Source of the DNA: CAYPLH01 sp964411505
GTDB lineage: Bacteria; Bacillota; Clostridia; CAYPLH01; DUMO01
Assembly (NCBI GenBank): GCA_964411505.1
Contig: CAYPLH010000118.1
Span: 1-5,554, forward strand
Length of the DNA stretch: 5,554 nt
Direction: 5' to 3'
Shown here: one piece after another, positions 1-4,426 of the stretch
How positions within the stretch are numbered: position 1 is the first letter of the stretch
How the letters are laid out: the number at the start of each line of letters is the position of its first letter
Notes under the pieces: generated by a model
The model's input: only the letters and a program-made list of their open reading frames with translations
Database searches by the model: none
What the model was told of the DNA's origin: nothing
Made by a program: the position numbers and the translations under genes

Positions 1-427
1 AAACCTCAATATCGTTCATCTCACCGAATATCTTCAAAATCCTGTCCCCATAAAGAGCGATACTATACTTACTGCATGGCTTTAGCTCTTCAATTCCCGC
101 CGGAAGCCTCAATAATCCTTTATCCGTATATATACTGCCACCTGCAACCTCATCGGATATTTCGGAATTGTAAATAACGATACATTCTGTAGTAATTCCA
201 TTTGAAACAACTGCGATATTCTCATTGTTAAATAAAATCTCGCCGCTGTCAGGTAGATCCAATGAACCCAGAATGTTAAGAAGAGTTGTTTTGCCCGACC
301 CCGAAGACCCCATAAGCACATTAAAAGTACCCTTTTTTATTGACAGGTTGATGTCCTTAAGTACTTGTATCTTTTCACTTCCTACATTAAACGATCTGCA
401 TATGCCTTTTGCTTCAAGAATATTCAT
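1..427 (-). CDS. Chimeric frame: ABC-transporter ATPase N-terminus fused to S-layer-type sequence (3' end outside window)
   Basis: The frame starts at ATG 427-425 behind a good AAAGGAG site and stays open for 142 codons to the window edge. Residues 1-74 look like a MacB/LolD-type ABC ATPase: a conserved N-terminal strand, a VLKDINLSIKKG segment (22-33), Walker A GSSGSGKTT (40-48), then LLNILGSLDLPDSGEI (49-64). In that family an arginine-rich segment and the Q-loop follow at about residues 80-95, and the LSGGQ signature near 140-150. None of the expected Q-loop sequence is present. From about residue 75 the sequence instead resembles the S-layer-type protein at 4427-5554: TEC (80-82), DKG (102-104) and KY (120-121) align with TEC, DKG and KY there, with one gap and about a quarter identical residues over some 64 positions. 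I infer a fusion or recombination product. It is unlikely to work as an ATPase, because the visible part has only the Walker A half of the fold. A sequencing or assembly join is the main alternative. Confidence 0.75.
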   Translation of the reverse strand, partial: MNILEAKGICRSFNVGSEKIQVLKDINLSIKKGTFNVLMGSSGSGKTTLLNILGSLDLPDSGEILFNNENIAVVSNGITTECIVIYNSEISDEVAGGSIYTDKGLLRLPAGIEELKPCSKYSIALYGDRILKIFGEMNDIEV

Positions 428-432
428 AAATA

Positions 433-447
433 CTCCTTTCGGGAAAG
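433..447 (-). promoter_or_regulatory. Ribosome binding site of the chimeric gene, touching a small hairpin
   Basis: AAAGGAG (439-433) lies 5 bases before the ATG at 427 and fixes that start. The bases CTTT-CCCG-AAAG (447-436) can form a 4-bp stem whose second arm overlaps the binding site. The stem is short and may have no effect. Confidence 0.6.
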
Positions 448-595
448 CTCTAATCCTCCCCAAGCTTAAGTACTTGGTTGACCTTTATTCTCCTGATTAA
501 AACATAAAAATCTATATGCCATTCGTTCTATTTTCCGGGATCATTTTTGTTATTTTTATCGTTCGCACAAAAAAGCTGGAGAATACTTTCTAATA

Positions 596-625
596 TTTAT
601 ATAGAAATATCATATTTTACTGCAA
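596..625 (-). promoter_or_regulatory. Possible sigma-A type promoter for the chimeric gene
   Basis: On the minus strand TTGCAG (625-620) is followed after 18 bases by TATAAA (601-596). This is a fair match to the TTGACA/TATAAT consensus and would give a leader of roughly 160 bases before the ATG at 427. The region is AT-rich, so a chance match is quite possible. Confidence 0.35.
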
Positions 626-630
626 TGCTT

Positions 631-1449
631 TCATTTAGATTGGTTCTCTTCTCTTTTCTTAACATATTCATTTTTTAAGCTTTGAAGCTCTGCTTCAGTC
701 AGCACAGGAAAATTTTGCTGCGCCTCTTCAAGTGTTCTTTCTGGCCTCTGCCTCGCTTCTTTTAGCGCCTCTATTTCCTCTGGTGTTAAAGTCCTCACAT
801 CTCTACCATTTGCTGCGTCTTTACCTCTTTTTTTATCAAATTCATTTTTCAGATTCTGCATCTCTGCTTCAGTCAGCACAGGGAAATTTTGCTGCGCCTC
901 TTCAAGTGTTCTTTCTGACCTCTGCCTCGCTTCTTTTAGCGCCTCTATTTCCTCTGTTGTTAAAGCCTTCTCCTCTTTACCCTTGGTTGTGTCTATGCCT
1001 CTTTTTTTATCAAATTCATTTTTCAGATTCTGCATCTCTGCTTCAGTCAGCACAGGGAAATTCTGCTGCGCCCCTTCAAGTGTTCTTTCCTGCCTCTGCC
1101 TTGCTTGCTGAATTTTCTGATATAACTCCGGGTCTTCTTCATCCATAAGCAGTTTGCTAACGGCTCTGAAATCTCCATTGTTTTCTTCAATAAGTTTATA
1201 TATTGCGTCAATATCCTTTGTGTATTTTTTTGCCATGGATGAAGCAAACAATACCTTCGCAGGGTCTCGTTCCTTTATTGCTTCCATAAATTCTTCCTCG
1301 GTCATATTAAATAAGTCCGTTCTTTGCTTAAATATCTGCCTAGCCTTTTCAGCATCTAAATTAGCTTTGGTTGCATAAGCTGCCATGCCTGAAAATAATA
1401 TAACCATCACTAGACTTAAAACTAATACTGCAATTATCTTTCTATTCAT
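631..1449 (-). CDS. Secreted charged protein with 58-residue tandem repeats, unknown function
   Basis: The 272-residue protein starts with a classical signal peptide: NRK, a hydrophobic stretch to about residue 20, and probable cleavage after AYA (24-26). No lipobox or cell-wall anchor motif is visible. Residues 27-115 are a charged, probably helical region rich in Glu, Lys and Asp. Residues 116-272 are two full copies and one partial copy of a 58-residue repeat with the core QQNFPVLTEAE.Q.LKNE followed by LT.EEIEALKEARQR. The heptad-like spacing of hydrophobic residues suggests helical hairpins or coiled coil. It is the last gene of the operon. Its ATG directly follows the TAA of the protease gene (TAAATG), and its AAGGAGG site (1467-1461) lies inside the last codons of that gene, 11 bases before the ATG, so translation is probably coupled. 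I do not recognise the family. It could be a partner, an inhibitor or a substrate of the protease, but nothing in the sequence shows which. Confidence 0.85.
   Translation of the reverse strand: MNRKIIAVLVLSLVMVILFSGMAAYATKANLDAEKARQIFKQRTDLFNMTEEEFMEAIKERDPAKVLFASSMAKKYTKDIDAIYKLIEENNGDFRAVSKLLMDEEDPELYQKIQQARQRQERTLEGAQQNFPVLTEAEMQNLKNEFDKKRGIDTTKGKEEKALTTEEIEALKEARQRSERTLEEAQQNFPVLTEAEMQNLKNEFDKKRGKDAANGRDVRTLTPEEIEALKEARQRPERTLEEAQQNFPVLTEAELQSLKNEYVKKREENQSK
634..1104 (-). repeat. Tandem 174-bp coding repeat (2.7 copies)
   Basis: Copies run 1104-931, 930-757 and 756-634 on the minus strand, with a period of 58 codons. The first two copies are nearly identical at DNA level, apart from a variable patch that encodes the segment after KKRG. 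The third copy ends early in a lysine-rich tail. Such DNA similarity points to recent duplication or ongoing homogenisation and makes copy-number change between strains likely. Confidence 0.9.
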
Positions 1450-1467
1450 TTAATATCTTTCCTCCTT
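1450..1467 (-). promoter_or_regulatory. Ribosome binding site inside the end of the protease gene, TAAATG junction
   Basis: AAGGAGG (1467-1461) encodes part of the Lys-Glu-Glu tail of the protease and also serves the next gene. The protease stop TAA (1452-1450) touches the ATG at 1449 with no gap. A ribosome finishing the protease can reinitiate directly. Confidence 0.75.
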
Positions 1468-3033
1468 GTAATCCATTTCTCCACATGTGTCGCAAACATT
1501 GTAGTAATAATCAACCCATTCCCCAGTATAGTAATCCCAATCTCCATATAAGAATACCCATCCCAACCAGTCATGGTCTTCATAAACATCATATGATCTA
1601 TCAACCCAGTGCCATTCCCAACAGACTATGCATAGTTCATCCTCCCAATATCTTCTGTATGGGCACGTTGACTCATCCTTATAGTCACTATATGTCACCC
1701 ACTCCCATTCGTGACCTTCATATTCATCATACGTTCTGTCAACATTATGCCATTCCTGACATACTATACACTTTTCATCTTCCCAATATCTTCTGTATGG
1801 GCACGTTGACTCATCCTTATGTGCATAATATACCCACCATACCCATTCGTGACCTTCATAAATATCATATGATCTTTCAACCCAGTGCCACTCACCGCAA
1901 ACCGTACACATTTCATCCTCCCAGTACCTTCTATACGGGCAGGTCGATGCATCCATATAGTCGTAAAGCGTCACCCATTCCCAATCATGTTCAAGTGGAT
2001 TTCCGATTGTTGCATCACACCTTGAGCAGGTAGAAGGTAATGTACATGTTGCAGGCTGCCAGTCATGTCCAAGTGCAGGAACAGCCTCTTCATAATTATA
2101 TGTGCAAGTCCGACAATCGTATCCCTTCATTCCCGGATTTTCACATGTTGGTTCCCATCCAAACACCCAGTATTCTATCAAGTCATGGTCTCTGGTTTCA
2201 TAATAGCCGCAATGAGAATTGCAAGTTTTTATTTCTCCGGCAGGACCATTGCTAATCCAGTCGTACATGTTGTGATTGTTATGATTTTTTTCATATTGGC
2301 AGGATGTGCATTCGCTCCAATGTTGAATTGAATTATAATTAGTGCTAAAGCTATGCGACTGGCCCTCATTATAACCTTTGCAATAAGTGCAGCGTTTTAT
2401 GTGCATATATTCATCTTCATATGAAAAGTTTGATTCATATGAATGTGAGCTGTGAACATCTGTACATATCTCCATGCCCCATTTGTCATATGTTGTAACT
2501 TCACTATTACTATTTGCATATCCGTACATAATCTGTGTTTCATATCCTTCATATAAGTCTGCCAATCCATAAACATGACCTATTTCATGGGCAATGGCTC
2601 TTTTTTTGTGTTCTGCTTCCATCTCAGAATCGTCAAATTCGGGTATATTTATTGTTAATGTCCAACTTGTTCTATGATAGGGAGGCGACAAAGAATAACC
2701 AAAAAGATCTACCCATGCTACTGCATCATATTGCTCATTATGCACAGTAGCAATTGTCCCCATATATTCCTCATCATTACGAGTCATATTAATATAGCTT
2801 CCCCACATTGAAATTCCAGAGTCTACATGTGGTTCATAAGCCTCTGCTGTTGCATCGCTGTAAGTAAAAGTGGTATTCTTTGAACCCATATGAAAATTAT
2901 TGTGTTCGGGATATAGCATCCATCTGGATTGACTTGAGGGTCTGAAATAAAAAGGGATTTCAGTTGCATAAATAACGCATGGGAAAATCATACATATTAG
3001 CAGTATTGAGGTAATAATCTTAATCTTTTTCAT
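1450..3033 (-). CDS. Secreted zinc metalloprotease (metzincin-like) with Cys/Trp/Tyr/His-rich tandem repeat tail
   Basis: I use ATG 3033 (527 residues). GAGGTGA (3045-3039) is well placed before it, whereas the GTG at 3042 lies within that binding site. A signal peptide covers residues 1-23 (cleavage after IYA). The catalytic motif is HEIGHVYGLAD at 149-159: zinc-binding His149 and His153, general base Glu150, and Asp159 where matrixins have a third His. IMYGY (168-172) supplies the Met-turn, and TYDKWGMEI follows as the closing helix. Aspartate as third ligand is known in snapalysin-type enzymes. Residues 190-345 hold many Cys pairs, such as CTYC (215-218), CTSC (242-245), CRTC (307-310) and CSRC (336-339). 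The GHDWQPATC-type segment at 322-330 is a pattern common in clostridial surface proteins. Residues 348-527 are tandem 46-residue repeats. The Cys/His sets may bind metal or form disulfides. It is the middle gene of the operon. Substrate unknown; protease assignment fairly sure. Confidence 0.85.
   Translation of the reverse strand: MKKIKIITSILLICMIFPCVIYATEIPFYFRPSSQSRWMLYPEHNNFHMGSKNTTFTYSDATAEAYEPHVDSGISMWGSYINMTRNDEEYMGTIATVHNEQYDAVAWVDLFGYSLSPPYHRTSWTLTINIPEFDDSEMEAEHKKRAIAHEIGHVYGLADLYEGYETQIMYGYANSNSEVTTYDKWGMEICTDVHSSHSYESNFSYEDEYMHIKRCTYCKGYNEGQSHSFSTNYNSIQHWSECTSCQYEKNHNNHNMYDWISNGPAGEIKTCNSHCGYYETRDHDLIEYWVFGWEPTCENPGMKGYDCRTCTYNYEEAVPALGHDWQPATCTLPSTCSRCDATIGNPLEHDWEWVTLYDYMDASTCPYRRYWEDEMCTVCGEWHWVERSYDIYEGHEWVWWVYYAHKDESTCPYRRYWEDEKCIVCQEWHNVDRTYDEYEGHEWEWVTYSDYKDESTCPYRRYWEDELCIVCWEWHWVDRSYDVYEDHDWLGWVFLYGDWDYYTGEWVDYYYNVCDTCGEMDYKEERY
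1453..1992 (-). repeat. Tandem 138-bp coding repeat in the protease tail (3 copies plus a partial)
   Basis: Copies run 1992-1855, 1854-1717 and 1716-1579, with a degenerate fourth at 1578-1453. Each 46-residue unit has the frame HEWEWV, then STCPYRRYWEDE, a CxVC pair, EWHWV and RSYD. Each therefore carries three cysteines and several His and Trp. The second and third copies share long identical DNA runs (around 1645-1682 and 1782-1820), while the first differs by scattered silent changes. The fourth keeps only the ends and a CDTC pair. Confidence 0.9.
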
Positions 3034-3038
3034 CTTAA

Positions 3039-3045
3039 TCACCTC
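3039..3045 (-). promoter_or_regulatory. Ribosome binding site of the protease overlapping the lipoprotein stop
   Basis: GAGGTGA contains the TGA stop of the lipoprotein gene (3041-3039) and lies 5 bases before ATG 3033. This favours the ATG over the GTG at 3042 and suggests translational coupling. Confidence 0.75.
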
Positions 3046-3725
3046 AATTTCTGCTTTAGAAAGTCGTCCAGTTCATCCTCAAGGTTAGCTTTTTCATAAC
3101 GCTTTAGCCATTTAGCCTCTTTCGCTTCTACAATTGACGCATCCTTTCCCAATGATTCGAATACCTTGTCAAAAGTGTAGATTCCGTTGTTGATTGTTAT
3201 AATTGACTGCAATGAACGAGTAACATAATACTTAGCATATTTGCTGAATTCTACTGTGGCAGAGTCTCTGGTATTCTTTAGGAATAATATATACTCTTCT
3301 CCTGTTTCCATTTTTATTGCACCTTCAAGCCAAAAATGTGAACAACATCCATTTCCAATCTCTAAGGTATCTCCTGCTTTTATTTCTTGCTCATTTCCGC
3401 CGAAAACCTTACTCACATTAACTTCAAAAATGTCTGCGTAATATATATAATGTAATTTATTATCTATGTATTCTTCCATTGCTATTTCTTTTTCGCTTAG
3501 TATTTTCCCTTTAACCACTACAGCGGTCCGATCCAGAAGTCCTGTTTCATTAAGTAAAAGAATTTGTGCATTTACTACATTATATGGTTTTTTCTCTTTT
3601 ACATTGACATACTTTACGTAATCGCCCTTTTCCTTGTCGCTGTAAACAATCTCACTAGCCGGACTGCATGCAGAAAACAATGATATCAAAAAGGCAATTA
3701 CTAATGCGGCTGACAGCCTTTTCAT
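3039..3725 (-). CDS. Putative lipoprotein of unknown function, first gene of the operon
   Basis: The 228-residue protein begins with KR, a hydrophobic segment and a lipobox-like FSAC at 17-20, so Cys20 is probably lipidated and the protein tethered to the outer face of the membrane. The mature part reads as a beta-rich domain: VVVKGKI (69-75), a strand-like YADIFEVNVSKVFGG (96-110), AGDTLEIG (117-124), then GEEYILFLKNT (142-152). This order (V..G.V, V.kV.kG, GDt..v, Ge.Yl.FL) recurs in hypothetical secreted proteins of Firmicutes. I know of no defined function for it. An adjacent cysteine pair, Cys127-Cys128, sits in the loop after GDT. The C-terminal 40 residues are charged and probably helical. 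The start at ATG 3725 is supported by GGAGTGA 7 bases upstream. As the first operon gene it could anchor or regulate the two secreted products that follow, which is inference from order only. Confidence 0.8.
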   Translation of the reverse strand: MKRLSAALVIAFLISLFSACSPASEIVYSDKEKGDYVKYVNVKEKKPYNVVNAQILLLNETGLLDRTAVVVKGKILSEKEIAMEEYIDNKLHYIYYADIFEVNVSKVFGGNEQEIKAGDTLEIGNGCCSHFWLEGAIKMETGEEYILFLKNTRDSATVEFSKYAKYYVTRSLQSIITINNGIYTFDKVFESLGKDASIVEAKEAKWLKRYEKANLEDELDDFLKQKLR

Positions 3726-3741
3726 TATAAAATCACTCCTT

Positions 3742-3753
3742 CCTAAATTTAGG
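3742..3753. promoter_or_regulatory. Perfect 12-bp palindrome next to the operon's first ribosome binding site
   Basis: CCTAAATTTAGG directly abuts the AAGGAG (3741-3736) of the lipoprotein gene. It could be an operator half-site pair or a weak RNA hairpin affecting initiation. A single palindrome of this length in AT-rich DNA may also be chance. Confidence 0.35.
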
Positions 3754-4115
3754 CTTGCTTTTCTTTCATTTTCCCTTATTCCTTATGTTTTCATGCTTTT
3801 TTCGATATCTTGTGCACATATAATATTTTTGTTTTTAAATTTTTCTTCCAATATTGAACTTATTCAAGTAAAATAGATTTATGGGCTCTTTTTATCTCTT
3901 TAATAGATTGACTTGAGAGGTCACAACGGAGATTGAAAAGAGCTTCATCTTTAATGTAACAGGTGCCCTAATATAGTTCACTATAATTCACCACCTATCT
4001 GATATGTCGTTTACAGTAATAATAACCACCAAGGGGAGGTTTCGGGGACAAAAAATTTACATTTTTTATAATTATTTTTGTGATTGTTACCCAAAAAGCT
4101 AACAAAAACTAATAA

Positions 4116-4143
4116 ATTATATAAAAATTGTAACCTTTGAAAC
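4116..4143 (-). promoter_or_regulatory. Possible promoter for the three-gene operon
   Basis: A perfect TATAAT (4121-4116) stands 16 bases after GTTTCA (4143-4138), a weak -35. If used, the transcript would carry a leader of about 380 bases before the ATG at 3725. The -35 overlaps one arm of the 9-bp inverted repeat at 4139-4166, so a protein bound there could block it. No better pair is obvious nearer the gene; TATTAT near 3820 has only TTGGAA at a 20-base spacing. Confidence 0.3.
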
Positions 4144-4166
4144 GCACAACGGTTCTAGTGCGTTTC
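4139..4166. promoter_or_regulatory. Perfect 9-bp inverted repeat, operator or hairpin
   Basis: GAAACGCAC (4139-4147) and GTGCGTTTC (4158-4166) are exact inverted copies around a 10-base loop. This is the most GC-rich inverted repeat in the gap. Neither side is followed directly by a T-run, so it is not a standard terminator. Its overlap with the -35 candidate suggests an operator, though the function is unproven. Confidence 0.5.
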
Positions 4167-4228
4167 GGGGGATATATTTAGAATGAATTATTACTTTACT
4201 TATAGTATATCTGGTTTAAATCTCCAAT

Positions 4229-4263
4229 AAAATATCAATATTTTTACTTTGTATTGATATTTT
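4229..4263. terminator. Perfect 12-bp AT-rich inverted repeat, possible terminator
   Basis: AAAATATCAATA (4229-4240) and TATTGATATTTT (4252-4263) pair exactly around an 11-base loop. The stem lies about 165 bases beyond the stop of the S-layer-type gene. Read on the minus strand it ends in TTTTATT, a modest T-tract. On the plus strand it is followed by TACTATTTTTAT. The low GC content makes it a weak terminator at best. Confidence 0.35.
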
Positions 4264-4310
4264 TACTATTTTTATCCTTGAGTGTTCATTTGATTTAAAA
4301 TTGTTATCAG

Positions 4311-4333
4311 ATACTAATATTAGATATAAGTAT
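4311..4333. other. Imperfect AT-rich hairpin downstream of the S-layer-type gene
   Basis: ATACTAATAT and ATATAAGTAT pair with one mismatch around a TAG loop, about 95 bases after the stop at 4427. There is no T-run after it. It may affect mRNA 3' ends or be chance. Confidence 0.3.
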
Positions 4334-4426
4334 GACATAAAGATATTAATAATCCTTGTTAGCATAAAGCTTTCTTGGAAAATGTAAAGATGTATACAAA
4401 TCCTACTTTGCCGACAGATGCCCCTT

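Larger units (their letters stand above)
428..630. other. Intergenic gap between the operon and the chimeric gene
   Basis: I see no convincing gene. The gap holds the promoter candidate at 596-625, an AT-only hairpin (593-598 with 605-610) just after the last operon gene, and an imperfect palindrome CCAAG-8-CTTGG at 460-477. A run of six T on the minus strand (569-574) is not preceded by a stable stem, so I cannot point to a proper intrinsic terminator for the upstream operon. Read-through into the chimeric gene is possible. Confidence 0.5.
3726..4426. other. Long AT-rich intergenic region with several inverted repeats
   Basis: No gene can be supported in these 700 bases. Separate elements are listed on their own. 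Smaller ones are TTGAA-CTTA-TTCAA (3854-3867), GCTCTTTT (3885-3892) pairing with AAAAGAGC (3936-3943), TATAG-TTCA-CTATA (3972-3985), ACCACC-AAGG-GGAGGT (4025-4040, one mismatch), and the direct repeat GTTTCGGGG at 4039-4047 and 4162-4170. The part 3905-4050 is visibly less AT-rich than its flanks, which fits either a structured leader RNA for the operon or remnants of former coding DNA. Confidence 0.5.

Noticed and set aside
466..522. 18-codon open frame on the minus strand in the gap 428-630
   Set aside because: Only a weak possible binding site and no recognisable sequence; it is probably leader DNA.
732..1148. Long open frame on the plus strand opposite the repeat protein
   Set aside because: It mirrors the 174-bp repeat of the minus-strand gene, encodes repeated Leu/Ser-rich sequence and has no ribosome binding site; the minus-strand frame has signal peptide, binding site and operon context.
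634..1992. Regular repeats as a CRISPR array
   Set aside because: Units are 174 and 138 bp, contiguous and in frame with codons, with no short repeat/spacer pattern.
1485..2033. Open frame on the plus strand opposite the protease repeat tail
   Set aside because: It is the complement of the 138-bp repeats and has an odd Pro/His-rich composition with no initiation signal.
3034..3042. GTG start for the metalloprotease
   Set aside because: GTG 3042 lies inside GAGGTGA, which is the binding site for ATG 3033; the ATG also gives a normal MKK signal peptide start.
3885..4047. Cyclic-di-GMP or SAM riboswitch in the leader
   Set aside because: Neither strand shows the conserved core sequences of these classes; only generic stems are visible.
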